A model generated the notes under the pieces. The model was not told where the DNA came from. It made no database searches and was given only the letters and a program-made list of their open reading frames with translations. Below are positions 50,701 through 62,379 of a stretch of 64,000 bases of DNA, in pieces (the stretch's first letter is position 1; each line of letters opens with the position of its first letter). The position numbers and the translations under genes were made by a program. The stretch is from Sinohyriopsis cumingii (Eukaryota > Mollusca > Bivalvia > Unionida > Unionidae): NCBI GenBank assembly GCA_028554795.2, contig CM068828.1, positions 14,994,814 through 15,058,813 of the forward strand, in the 5' to 3' direction.

Positions 50701-51480
50701 CTTCATCCTAATCACTCTTCATGAAGTGTACATGGGTCAAATGACCATGTATATCTCTTCACATTTTCTACCTCAAACAGTCAGCTATCCAACCACCCCT
50801 AAACATGGTCACATTTACACTGGATTCTTCATAGACCTGATGATAATATTCTACAGCCTTCACTGGTGTCCCATGAACTTACATCAGATCACCTCTGCAT
50901 CAAATGCCATTTTCACATATCGGCCCCAAATGCTCCATCTCTGTTTGATACTAAGTGAAACTACCAGGTGATAAATAGAACCAAAGTAATGCATGACATC
51001 CAAGCATGCTTAGCAATTTCGTTACCTCATACAGCATTACAATTTGACAAGTGCTTGAGTTTCTTGCTTAACAAACCTGCCCCAACAAACAAGTGCAGAG
51101 TAAAGTTTCAAAAGTGTTCTCCATGGTATAGCAGTGTTAGGGAGCTTTGCACTGCTAAAAGAGAATGCCATAGGACAGATCATTTGGTTTCCACCAGCCT
51201 CACTATTTATAAGCAGATCTATCAAGCTCCTAAGAAGAATATAATGCAGTTCATGCAGCAAAATCAAGCTGCTACAATACTAGGATTACTGAAAGCTAGA
51301 GTTGCTACAATACTTGGATTACTGAAAGCTCTAGCTGCAAAGAGCTCAGATTTTAAACAGAAATGTACACCATTTCAACTACCTTCTCTATGGTCGACCT
51401 TCCAGACTTGTTTGCCAATTTCTTCAATGGCAAAGCTCAGTGTATTAGAGATGGGTGTGATGACAACACAATAGAGTTCA
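50700..51480 (+). mobile_element. LINE (CR1/L2-like) ORF2 relic, endonuclease-RT linker region
   Basis: The plus strand has a TPKHGHIYTGFFIDL stretch that resembles the end of the LINE endonuclease (HGHTLDL-type). Then SPWYSSVRELCTAKRECHR and LPDLFANFFNGKAQCIR resemble the linker before the reverse transcriptase in CR1/L2 elements. A local TACAATACTAGGATTACTGAAAGCT duplication lies at 51274-51333. Only a fragment is left. Confidence 0.5.
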
Positions 51481-51677
51481 TATTACATATTGGACAGAAA
51501 CAAGCACATGTGTTGAGTAACCAAACGATTTTAATTTCTGCAATAATTAACTCAATATTGACCTTAAAAGATAGATCTATACCATGTCCCAACAAAAATG
51601 CTGACCAGAAAGTAAGCTCAGCTAGGTACAAATTTCTTTTTAAATATAAATGCATACAATGAAAGCAAAGAACTTAC

Positions 51678-51717
51678 TGTTTTGATTTCTGTATACTCGT
51701 GGAGGGCATATTCACCT
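51678..51717 (-). CDS. ALDH1-family exon, penultimate (EYALHEYTEIKT)
   Basis: 40-bp exon, with acceptor TTTGCAG at its upstream side and donor GTAAGT downstream. Phase joins perfectly with the exon at 52083. It encodes the C-terminal ALDH signature GEYALHEYTEIKT. The last short coding exon should lie at lower coordinates but was not located. Confidence 0.85.
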
Positions 51718-52082
51718 CTGCAAACAGAATAATTATATTTTTTTAAATAAAAGTCAGATTTTCTTTTGTAACTAGCTTACTTTTATAGAACACTCAAAAA
51801 AAAAGTTGTCATTATAAATGTTTGTTCAAAATTTTATTATAAAAATGTTGGAACTATTTATGTAATTTTTTAATGCTTTTTTCTCAGGAAGAATTAATAT
51901 GCAAATCCTGCCTATCTGTACATGAGATATGTAAATATACAGAAATGGAATAATAGGAATAGATACAACCTGCTTTGTAAAAACTGATACACTGGAAAGA
52001 ATTTAGTGATGCACATAAAGAGATGTCGATTTTGTCATGGATTATACTGAAATTGTTCATAATCTATCATAAGTGAACTTAC

Positions 52083-52157
52083 AATTCTCTTCCATGTCCC
52101 GACATTTTGAACCCTCCAAATGGTGTCTGAGCTGTAACAATATCGTAACAGTTGACC
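52083..52157 (-). CDS. ALDH1-family exon (VNCYD / FGGFKMSGHGRE)
   Basis: 75-bp exon bounded by TTTTACAG and GTAAGT. It encodes VNCYDIVTAQTPFGGFKMSG and HGREL, part of the substrate-cleft and C-terminal oligomerisation region. FKMSG with a following G-R-E-L-G favours ALDH1A-like over ALDH2 (which has FGGYKMSG). Confidence 0.9.
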
Positions 52158-52264
52158 CTGTAAAATTACACAAATACTAAACAAATCAGCTCCAAAAGAT
52201 TTCCTGGCCCATGCTGCATGTTTTGTCTACAAAATGAATGTAGCCTCCTCACAATTTATTCCTA

Positions 52265-52580
52265 AATTTGATATTTTTTTATCTTTCTTATTGATTAGTT
52301 TTTAACAGTGTGAGATTTTTAATCTTTCTTACTGATTAGTTGTTAACTGAGATTGTTTAATCTTTCTTGCTGATTAGTTGTTAACAGTGTGAGACATTTT
52401 AATCTGATTAGTTGTGAACAGTGAAATTTTTAAATCTTTCTTACTGATTAGTTATTAACAGTGTGCGATTTTTTAATCTTTTTCCTTGATTAGTTGTTAA
52501 CAGTGAGATTTCTGAACATCTTTCTTAATGATTAGTTGGTAATGGCACAAAATGTTTTGAATATCTTTGTTATTGTTTAG
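52265..52580. repeat. Intronic repeat, about 45 bp unit
   Basis: Six imperfect copies of TCTTTCTTACTGATTAGTTG then TTAACAGTGTGAGATTTTTA. Confidence 0.75.
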
Positions 52581-53546
52581 TTGGTGACTGACGTTTCACA
52601 GAATATTCAGCTAGTATCGGGGATTAAAATACAGACAAAATCTTGAATTTTCCCTGGAGGAATATTGTCTTATCTCTGAGGAAACTGAGGATTTTCTTAA
52701 TTTTAAGGAATTCCTAAATTCCTTTCCTGAGATTAAATGGTACTGATATGTTAAATTTTAACACTCAAAAGTGATTTAACATTCTTGCTCAATCTATGAC
52801 AAAAATATTAATGTCATCTTATGCAAGTGAATGTAGAACCTGAGGATATATTTTGAGAATTTTGGTTAAACCAGGTCCAGGTTCCTGAACAAGTATTGGA
52901 GGATGACAAAAAAGGTTAGCTTCATATCTAGTTTTTCTTTCATTTTTTAAACTTATAATTAGAGTATGGCTACCTTATGTTGTGAAAGCCTGGAATCTGC
53001 TAATGCACTGCCAATAATTAGGTAAAATGACAGAGGCAATTATTCAACTGAGGCCCAGTATGGCTTTTAAGTCCAGGAGATCAGCTTTCACACATCTATT
53101 GACTTATTGTATGTGGTTATAAAATGTTTAAACAACTAGAAAAACAATATGAAGGAATGACTGCATAGGATAGGTCTCTTTTGGCACTTGTCATAAAGGC
53201 CTGAGAGATGCTTCCAGCATTTTATTTAAAAAGGATTCCTACCCCCCCAAAGTATCCAAATTAAGGAGGACAAAAAAGGGAGATTTCCACAGTTCAACAT
53301 TTACCCAATGTATATAAATCAGTTTCTCTTTTTTCCTGCTCCACTAAATTAGGGCTCTACTAAAATCAAAACCTTTAAATGATCTTCCCATTAGCCGTAA
53401 AAGCATTAATTACTGATGGTTTCTGAGCTTAATCTACCCCTTATCCATGTATGAATCTTGTTCTCTACTGAGAACCCACTTCATGCTTGTCTGAAGGAGC
53501 ATATGTATTGCTATCTAAGCCAACTTGTTCTGTAAGGTTGTTATGT

Positions 53547-54410
53547 ACAATTTTCCACGGCTAATTGGTGTCGGTTCTTCGACATTTCTGCTCGGAAAAA
53601 ATATTTATCAGTAACATGAATTCTGCCAAAGGTTTCACTTTCTTGAATCGCTACATGGCTGACTACTATACCAGATTTCTTATTGGTTCGATAATGGTTT
53701 ATTATTGTCTTAAATTCATCAGTGTCATAGCGGGTTTGAAGTCCATCAATGTCCTAGTCTGCTTGGTCCGAGTTAGCTTGATAAAATAAATACACCTATT
53801 CTTAGCTTCCTTTCAGATTCATCTTTATCTATTTTAACCCTTAGAGTTCTGCAGCACAAAATTACACCATGATGAATGGTTTCAGAAAAGAAAGGGAAAT
53901 TGCATTCAACTTTTAAATTGCCAGCATTTTAATTAGGTTTAGTATTCTCCATTTCTACATTTCAAAATAACACTGAATGGGGGGTGGGGGTGACCAGAAT
54001 ACTGATTGCAATCAACCAGTTTGTACATGGCACTCGTATTCAGCATCATTTGTGAGCTAAAATTTGCTCAATGGCATGTCCAATAACACTTTCCCAGCTC
54101 CAATAATCTGATATTATCTGATAATCCAAATCTCAAACACTTAAAAACTTTCACAATTATTGTCATCATCACTATCATCAGCCAGCATTGAAATAAGTGA
54201 ATGACATCTGATGATGTACCATGCCGGGAGTCAGCCATTTGGTATTTTCTTGGCAGCCCTCAAATTTAAAGAAGCACTTGTAAAACTTCATACATGCAAG
54301 GTCAGAACTATGACAAAATGCTTGTTCCAGGGCCAATGTACCAATAAAATTTAGTTTAACAACTATTCATGTCCAGCAGAAGTACCCATATCTGTAAAGA
54401 GTTGCCTCCC
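53547..54410. repeat. Unclassified dispersed repeat, copy 2 (intronic)
   Basis: Second copy of the element at 37204-37960, in the same orientation. It lies in an ALDH intron. Confidence 0.55.
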
Positions 54411-55125
54411 TGAAAAGACATGTCGCAACAAGTCTATGAGACCAAGCAAAAGTTATGGCAAGCATGATTAGGGTTGACAGCTCAAAAGAAAATTTTACAA
54501 TGCACAAAGTACATTTCATGCAAGTCTGAGATGTTCTGCCTGAGCCCTTTTGCATTACTGCTTTACAAATTCATGAACCTGTACAATTTGTACATTCATA
54601 TGAAACCTGCTACAGACACAAAATTCACATTTACAAACTGGATATAGTCTTGCAACAATTCAAATACATTACATAATTTATGGAAGAAGTCCAGAACACC
54701 ATCATACTATTTTTACTTTGAGCAGATAAATGAATTATATTGCACTTCTTTTAAAAAATCAGCTTTTGTCATCTTCATAATTATCAGCAGTAATAATAGT
54801 AATTTTCACAGTCGCATGATTTAAATCCGTTATTCTAACATCTAAATGACATCAAATTACAGACAAAATGAAATGATTTGCCAACAAAAAGTATAAAGAA
54901 AAAATTTATTTTGTACAAATATATTATGACAGGGATTCCTACAAAATCTATTAGATCTGTAATAGGGATTTTATTCAGAAATAAACCTTGGGGTAGGATG
55001 TGAAATATAGGCAGCAAACATTTTACAAACTGTCAAACAGACATACAGAAAACTGTACAGATAGCTTGCAAAGTAGCTAGTAAGTGGCAGGATTGAAGGA
55101 AGTAAACTCAACAGAAATATCATAC

Positions 55126-55283
55126 CAGACACTTCCCGCCTCTAGACTATGAGCCATCATCAGGGCCTTGTTGATATCTTTGGTAATGACTCCTGCGCCA
55201 AGACCATAAGTGGTTCTGTTAGCCCGCTCTATTACCTCGCTTGCATCCTTGAATTTTATGATGGACTGAACTGGACCAAAGAT
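55126..55283 (-). CDS. ALDH1-family exon (IFGPVQSI)
   Basis: 158-bp exon, with acceptor TATATTCAG and donor GTATGA. It encodes [20 protein letters not shown], then [20 protein letters not shown] and [10 protein letters not shown], the conserved ALDH region with the Glu399/Phe401-type NAD-contact motif EIFGP, whose first Glu is supplied by the exon at 57387. Confidence 0.92.
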
Positions 55284-55344
55284 CTGAATATAGGGCAGAG
55301 CAAAGGATCAGCATCCAAATATTTTAGGGCTTTGATATCTTGAT

Positions 55345-55745
55345 CTGTCAATATGTCAATTATACTGCATGATTAGTCCATATCAGTCAATTATACTGCA
55401 TGATTAGTCCATATCAGTCAATTATACTGCATGATTGGTTAATAAAAGTCAATTATACTGCATGATTTGTCCATATCAGTCAATTATACTGCATGATTAG
55501 TCAATAAAAGTCAATTATACTGCATGATTAGTCCATATCAGTCAATTATACTGCATGATTAGTCCATATCAGTCAATTATACTGCATGATTAGTCCATAT
55601 CAGTCAATTATACTGCATGATTAGTCCATATCAGTCAATTATAATGCATGATTAATCCATATCAGTCAATTATACTGCATGATTAGTCCATATCAGTCAA
55701 TTATACTGCATGATTAGTCAATATCAGTCAATTATTCTGCATGAT
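55345..55745. repeat. Intronic minisatellite, 31 bp unit, about 13 copies
   Basis: Units CATGATTAGTCCATATCAGT then CAATTATACTG, with a variant CAATAAAAGT in place of CCATATCAGT. Confidence 0.9.
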
Positions 55746-56684
55746 TAAGATTCTGTTTAAAAGTTCTGGAGAATTCTTTGAAACAAATTTCATCTACCAA
55801 TGGTGTCCTTAATGGGTATAAATGTAAATTATTAACACATTTCAATGGAAAGAAACAAGATATACTAAGAAATGAAAAGAGCGGAGATAAATTTTTACAT
55901 TAAGCCCATCCATGTGCAAGCCAGGACATTAATAAATAATCATTATGTATTTAAAAATATTGTAGAACTTACTTGCTACAATATATAAAATGATGTCATG
56001 TCTTCCATTCCAGAGTGCTAAGGATGTCTCAAAAGCTGGTTAAAAAATGCTAAATATAGAGAGTATGGGGTCTGCCATCTCACCCGGTCTCTTTCTCTCA
56101 AACACACACACACACACAAACACTAAGAAAAGCGTGATAGGATATGCATGTTGGAGCAACAACAAAGCATGCTGGAGTCTATTCATGGTAGTTAGAATAT
56201 AACCTATACAAATTCTGTGATGTGAAATGTTGGTAAAGGGAGATAACCTGTATATCAGGTAACAGAGACAATAGCCCATGTCAATGTGGAACTGATATAG
56301 TCTCATTATTATCGGGTCTATGTAATGTTTAAATACAACATGCATCTGGAGTGAAATAGGAACAAAATCAAGTAAAGAACAGAAGACTATTTTCTTCAAA
56401 TTTTGATTTCTTCCTTACAGCTGTTCCAATAAAACATACATGGGACCCAGGGAAGGCACTTTAAAGTGGGGCTACTCACCCATAGATGCATTTAGAATTT
56501 TCTTATCATTTTAATATGAATTCTGTAAAACCAAAGTATCCTGGCATATTTTTATTAAAAACTGCCTTCCCTGGGTACCATGTATGTCTAAATGGAACAG
56601 CCCTTAGAATAAAGTTAAATGAGCTGCTACCTAATACTAATTATAAATCTTAGTCTGTTGGCATGGCCCTCCTGTTCTAACTGA

Positions 56685-57310
56685 TACATCAAAGGATTCC
56701 GTTTTTGACACAGCCATCTTGTAAGCTTGTCACCCACTGCTAAAACAACTTGTTTTGGAATGGAGCTCTTGCAAGCTTGTAACCCACTGCTAAAACAACT
56801 TGTTTTGGCATGGCCCTCCTGCAAGCTTGTAACCGACTGCTAAAACAGCTTGTTTTGGCATGGCCCTCCTGCAAGCTTATAACCCACTGCTAAAACAGCT
56901 TGTTTTGGCATGGCCCTCCTGCAAGCTTGTAACCCACTGCTAAAACAATTTGTTTTGTCACAGCCCTCTTGCAAGCTTGTAACCCACTGCTAAAACAACT
57001 TGTTTTGGCATGGCCCTCCTGCAAGCTTGTCACCCACTGCTAAAACAATTTGTTTTGTCACAGCCCTCTTGCAAGCTTGTAACCCACTGCTAAAACAACT
57101 TGTTTTGGCATGGCCCTCCTGCAGGCTTGTCACCCACTGCTAAAACAACTTGTTTTATCACAGCCCTCTTGCAAGCTTGTAACCCACTGCAAAAACAACT
57201 TGTTTTGGCATGGCACTCTTGCAAGCTTGTCACCCACTGCAAAAACAACTTGTTTTGGCATGGCCCTCCTGCAAGCTTGTCACCGAATGCTAAAACAACT
57301 TGTCCACTCA
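56685..57310. repeat. Intronic minisatellite, 50 bp unit, about 12 copies
   Basis: Units AAGCTTGTAACCCACTGCTA, AAACAACTTG, TTTTGGCATGGCCCTCCTGC. An alternative unit type (TTTTGTCACAGCCCTCTTGC) alternates with it at about 56950-57180. The array ends about 80 bp from the exon at 57387. Confidence 0.9.
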
Positions 57311-57386
57311 AGATATCAGTATAAATACATTTACTTACAAATATGTAACTGATGTTGAGGAAACTGGGCAGAAAAATTGACCTTAC

Positions 57387-57551
57387 CTCTTCTTTGGCAA
57401 TTTTCATGTCATCTGTCACATCAGAGAAAACTGTTGGTTTTACAAAATAGCCCTTGCTACCCAGTCTCTCTCCCCCTGACTGTAATGTGGCACCCTCTTT
57501 CTTGGCACTCTCAATGTATCCCATGATCTTGTTAAGCTGCTCTTCATCAAT
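57387..57551 (-). CDS. ALDH1-family exon ([17 protein letters not shown])
   Basis: 165-bp exon (55 codons, phase 0 both ends), with acceptor TTTTCTCCAG and donor GTAAGG. It encodes [20 protein letters not shown] through [13 protein letters not shown] to MKIAKEE. Confidence 0.93.
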
Positions 57552-57924
57552 CTGGAGAAAATTCAAAGGACAAATACAATTAATGTTTTCAAAGACATCA
57601 TTCCTTATGGAAAAGACTTCAATCTGTGTTTAGAAAACAAACATGCCCCACTGCAGACCACTGAATGCGTGCAAAAAAGCCAAAATGACAAGAAACCCTG
57701 ATCAAATTATTTACATATAAATACAAACATGTCCACCAAATTTCATTTGTCTAGCTGATGCTGTCAATAATATCCTAGTTCAAAAATTTCAAAAAATGCA
57801 AAACAAAGAAAAATTGCTGTACTGTCCCTAAAAATCTATTCAGGTTATCTACATATGAATATAAATATGCATGCTAAATTTACCTTGTTTATTAGACTCA
57901 GTTTCTTTATAATCATGCTAACAA

Positions 57925-58035
57925 TGTTTTTATTACAAGAGTTTAAAAGTGTGTGATAACAATGTTTTTATTACAAGAGCTTAAAAGTGTGTGATAGCAA
58001 TGTTTTTATTATAAGAGATCAAATGTGTGTGATAA
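57925..58035. repeat. Intronic tandem repeat, about 48 bp unit, three copies
   Basis: Copies of AACAATGTTTTTATTACAAG then AG(T/C)TTAAAAGTGTGTGATA. Confidence 0.7.
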
Positions 58036-58579
58036 GTTGAAATGCTAATAATGGCCTGAAAATTTAATCAGGTAATCTACATATGAAAATAAGATAACAA
58101 AATTTAAATTGGCTATGCTAAGTGGATGTTGGTAATCTTGTGAACATGCTTCTTTGGACAGACAGAGAGACAAAGCCAATTACGATCCTCGCCGTGCAAC
58201 ATGTGTGGCATAAACTCAGATGCTACCTGAATACCAACAAGGCCATGCTTGATAATTGGTCCATACTCTATTCTACCTTTATAAAATTTACCAAAATTTA
58301 TTAAGAATGTCTTCGTCCCTTTATAAACCCATCAAATACTTTTGGAAACATTTTAGGATGGTCATCCCACTCCCATCTATGTTTATCATAAAGAAATACA
58401 TTATATGACAATGACAAAAATGAAATGATTGACACTCTGCACTAAAGTTTTAAATATTCTGATACTGACAGTAAAAAACTGAAAATGAAATAGAATCCAC
58501 AATATGACACTATATGAAAATGTAGTTTATAATGACTATAAAAAAAAAAATATTTTAAAAAAATATTAAATTCACTTAG

Positions 58580-58951
58580 CTCATTTGGCTCCAGAGATTT
58601 TTGTGCCCAACTTATCCTAGTTTTTGCAAAGGTTCACCTGTCTGTGTGCAGTTCAGACTGGTCTGCCTTAGATCTGAGGCCAAAAGGTCTAAACTCCGGA
58701 CACAAAATCGCAATCCGACCACGAGAGAATTTTGAGGGGAAAAAAACTGGGTCAAAAAAATGAGGTTTTTCCCTCTGTATTTTGTAGTGCAACTAGAACT
58801 TCCAGATTATTTGGTATCATTTTAGAGCTATAGCTGTCTGCTTTTTTGTAATGCCACCCATGTTGGTGTATCTTAAATGACCTTGATGCTGCAGAGCTCG
58901 AAAATAGGGTACAGCCTCATCATGCCTACAGGCAGGATTGGGCTGAATGAG
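58580..58951. mobile_element. TTAA-type MITE, copy 1
   Basis: Ends CTCATTTGGCTCC (left) and GGGCTGAATGAG (right). TTAA follows on the right; the left flank is TTAG. It is related by its ends and by the GTTTTTG, CCTTAGATCTGAGG region to the copy at 59091. Confidence 0.55.
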
Positions 58952-59090
58952 TTAATCAAGTTTATGGAAATTTCTTAGAATTTATCAAAAAATGGCTCTT
59001 TTTGTAACTTAGGTGCAATTCTGATGCACAAATGATGAAATAAATAAGTAATATTCAGATTTGGTGATGTCACCAAAATTCTCCCATTAA

Positions 59091-59382
59091 CTCATTCGGC
59101 CCCAGAGGTTTTTGTCATTTTCGCCTGAAATGTGCATAGGAAAGACATTTGGGGGGCCTATTTCTGAATACATCATAATACATCGGCTTTTGACAGATTT
59201 TCCATGAGACTAATGTCTAGTTGTATTAGAAACATCATTTTCCATTGGTTATTCTGCTTGCACATGAGCAGAAGGGTAAAACTTGGAGCTTTTTTGTTTT
59301 GCTTAATGGACCGATCATTTTCATATGGAGACCGCTCTTTATTCCAAATGCCCACCTTATCCTAGGATTGGGGTCGAATGAG
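59091..59382. mobile_element. TTAA-type MITE, copy 2
   Basis: Starts CTCATTCGGCCCC and ends GGGGTCGAATGAG (13-bp TIRs, one mismatch), flanked on both sides by TTAA (59087-59090, 59383-59386). Size and target fit a piggyBac/Kolobok-like non-autonomous element. Confidence 0.75.
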
Positions 59383-59662
59383 TTAATAATAATCACATTA
59401 AATTTAAATCCTATTAATCTCAATCAGTATATGCAATGGCTTTGATCTTTGGACTCGCAGAATCAACTTAAATGAAGGTGTGACAAATTTTGATGGAGAC
59501 CATTTGGTCTTAATTTCAATACGAAAGAAATCAGAATACAAAGCCACAACAGTGTAAATCCGACAAAAATTAACATTTTCTCTTAAATTTTGCAAGAAAA
59601 AATTATTTTCAAGAATTTTCTCGCATAACTTATTTTTGTGGTTACCAGGACAACCTGCATAC

Positions 59663-59847
59663 CTGAGGACCCTGTTGAGTTATGGCATCATAAGGGTCCC
59701 CAACAATCCTGTTTTCGGCCATGTATTTTGCTTTCTCAACAAAAGCATCATAAATAGCTTCCTCCACAAATGTCCTTGAGCCTGCAACGCAGTTCTGTCC
59801 ATGATTATTCATTGCAGCTGCATGTGCCCACATAGCTGCATCATCCA
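59663..59847 (-). CDS. ALDH1-family exon with catalytic Cys
   Basis: 185-bp exon, with acceptor TTTCTAG and donor GTATGC. It encodes DDAAMWAHAAAMNNHGQNCV then AGSRTFVEEAIYDAFVEKAK and IVGDPYD. The catalytic cysteine is in GQNCVAGSR, where many ALDH1/2 enzymes have GQCCCAGSR, so one or both neighbouring Cys are replaced but the nucleophile position is kept. The gene is therefore expected to code for an active dehydrogenase that oxidises aldehydes with NAD(P)+ (retinal or aliphatic aldehydes in the ALDH1A group). Confidence 0.93.
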
Positions 59848-60024
59848 CTAGAAACAAAGAATTTTTAGATCCAGTTATTATCTACATGAAATACAAAATA
59901 GATACAAGAGGACTTGTTCCTGAGGAATATCTTATTTTATTATACCTCACATACAAGTAGCAGTGACAATGATTGGCTAAAAATGTCATACTTCCAAGAC
60001 AAATAAAAAGCGTCTACATATTTC

Positions 60025-60305
60025 GGACCGCGCCAGTGGCCTAGTGGTTAGAGCGTCCGCCTCGGATGCAGGAGGTCGTGGGTTCGATCCTGGCCAAGTC
60101 ATACCAAAGACTTAAAAAAAAATGGTACTAACAGCTGTCTCGTTTAGCGCTCAGCATTAACAGGTTAGTGTTAGGACTGGTCAGCTTGGTGTCAGGATAA
60201 TGTGACTGCAGCATGATACCCCAGTGCTAGTCATCACTATAAACTGTCACACTGCAGACATCATAGCGATATGACTGAAAAATTGTTAAAGCTACGTTAA
60301 GAATC
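60025..60305 (+). mobile_element. tRNA-derived SINE, family B, copy 4 (intronic)
   Basis: Begins GGACCGCGCCAGTGGCCTAGTGG with a good A box and GGTTCGATCC B box, and ends AAAGCTACGTTAA. Near full length, inserted in an ALDH intron. Confidence 0.85.
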
Positions 60306-60784
60306 CAAATCTACATATTCATGCCTCATCCAATCACATCTACCTCATTTGATTGCATTTCCCTGCCTTGTATCATTTGTTATAATAAACAATGTATAGT
60401 TGTTTGGTAGAAGCATGGAGATATGTTCAAGTGTGACATTCCTTTTTCATAACATTGGCAATAAACGTATAATAATAAGTGTATAATAATCAACAAACCG
60501 AATAAACAAAAGGCAAGGAACCACTGTAATCTATATCTGCAATGCAATATATCTAATCTTACCCTTAACCCTTTACCTCATGCAAGCGCCTTTTGACACC
60601 TCTATTCCATTCGCATGGAAGCGCCTTTTGATGCCTCTATATGTCTAATAATCAACAAACTGAATAAACATAAGGCAAGGAACCACTGTAATTTCTATCT
60701 GCAATGCAATATATCTAATCTTACCCTTAAAGCAACACTTGTATCAATCATTTTTTTTACAATTTTCAACAAGAAATACAGCAT

Positions 60785-61010
60785 GTCAACAGACAGAGAT
60801 GGAGTCTGACAGACAAACAGACAGAGATGAAGATTGACAGTCAACAGACAGAGATGGAGGATGATATTCAACAGAGAGAGAGAGAAAGATGGAGATTGAC
60901 AGTCAAAAGACAAAGAGTTGGAGACTGACAGTCAAAAGGCAATGAGAGAGAAGTAGATTGACAGAGAGAATGAAACTGACAGTCAACAGATGGTGAGATG
61001 GAAACTTGAC
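60785..61010. repeat. Purine-rich repeat, GACAGTCAACAGACAGAGATGG-like unit
   Basis: Degenerate copies of ACAGTCAACAGACAGAGATG-type units, AG-rich on the plus strand. Confidence 0.7.
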
Positions 61011-61449
61011 AAATGAATGGTTGGATGGAGTTTTAGATGGATGGAAGAAAGGATGGACAGAAAATAGACAGACTTAAAGACCATGTAACTGCTGTGATGC
61101 ATTTTCTAATATTCACTACAGGCAAGACAAAAATACAATTCAGTATAATTTAGTACTCCTACTTTAAAGTGCTATTCATGGACGCCATAACCTTTCAAAT
61201 TCTATGAGAAAGGCATGCTCTAACAAGACTGTTATAATAACACATAAAAACAATAAAACAGGATATATAATGATGAAACAGTACACTATATCTATTTTTT
61301 TCATTTTGCTAAAAACTAAAGTAAAATAAATTAAGTAGCAATGATAAAAAAAGGAAATTAAGGGAAACAATTTAATGGGATTCATGACTATGAAAGAGGG
61401 GCATGTGTAAAAAGGGGTATAGTGTACATTAAGTAACTAATATACTTAC

Positions 61450-61552
61450 AATCAGCATCAGCAAAAATAATAAGCGGACTCTTTCCACCCATTTCCAGGG
61501 ACACCCTCTTCAGGTTGCTTTTTCCTGCTGCCTGCATCACCAGATGTCCAAC
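61450..61552 (-). CDS. ALDH1-family exon with catalytic Glu
   Basis: 103-bp exon, acceptor TTCTTATAG, donor GTAAGT; it begins in phase 0 and ends with one base, which joins the next exon. It encodes [20 protein letters not shown] then [14 protein letters not shown]. The general base Glu (LEMGGKSP) is present. This is the most upstream exon in the window; exons 5' of it lie beyond 64000 or in unrecognised form. Confidence 0.93.
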
Positions 61553-61559
61553 CTATAAG

Positions 61560-62375
61560 AAATTATGGCATACATGAAGCTACTGTAGAAATACATGTAC
61601 ACCTCTCCCTCAATGTCTTGTGAACAACAGGATCCAAAACAGACTGCAATTTAAGCAAGAGTTTGAGTTGCCAAGGGACCTCAGAAAATTTGAGGAGATG
61701 CAGTGAATCCTAGCTGGACACTGAACATGAAAAGACTGGGCAGGAGGGGGTACCTGTTAAATGGTTTAATCCTCATTTTATAATTGTGTTGGGAATAACT
61801 GTCAATAAAATGCTTTTGCAAATGAAGTTAACTTTTCATTATAAATTACCTTGATTTTCAAAATAACCAACATCTGAGTCATTGAAAACACTACTCCATG
61901 AGGTTTTGAGACACATCACATCTCCCACCAAAACAATGTATTACATAACTGCTCTTGACATGATGTATTCAAGTGTTACTGATGATTAACAACAAAACAA
62001 TATTTCTTTTTATTAAAAAAACAAGGGATATTTAATTCATGAAACAACAATCTTCAACATCAAAACTTGATTGTAAAAAATATTGTTCTATTAGTACAAT
62101 ATTGATGCCATATCTCAATTGCAATGAAGTGATATTTCTGCACATCCTTGAGCAAATATCACCGAATATTGTTATTTAGTGTACTGAGAATGTTTGTTGT
62201 ATAGAAAACGAAAAAATATGTGACCTCTTATTAAAAATTGTGAATTTAATGATGTTGAATCAAATTTCCTGGCAAAAACCACCATTTCTGAAAAATGGAA
62301 TATACCAAAGCTTTATTTATTAGATGTGATCAAGATTTTCTTCAGGTTCAACAAATAGGGTGAGATCTCACTTGC
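61560..62375. other. Intron or intergenic DNA, no recognisable feature
   Basis: Presumably ALDH intron. No exon or element was recognised. Confidence 0.35.
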
Positions 62376-62379
62376 TAAA

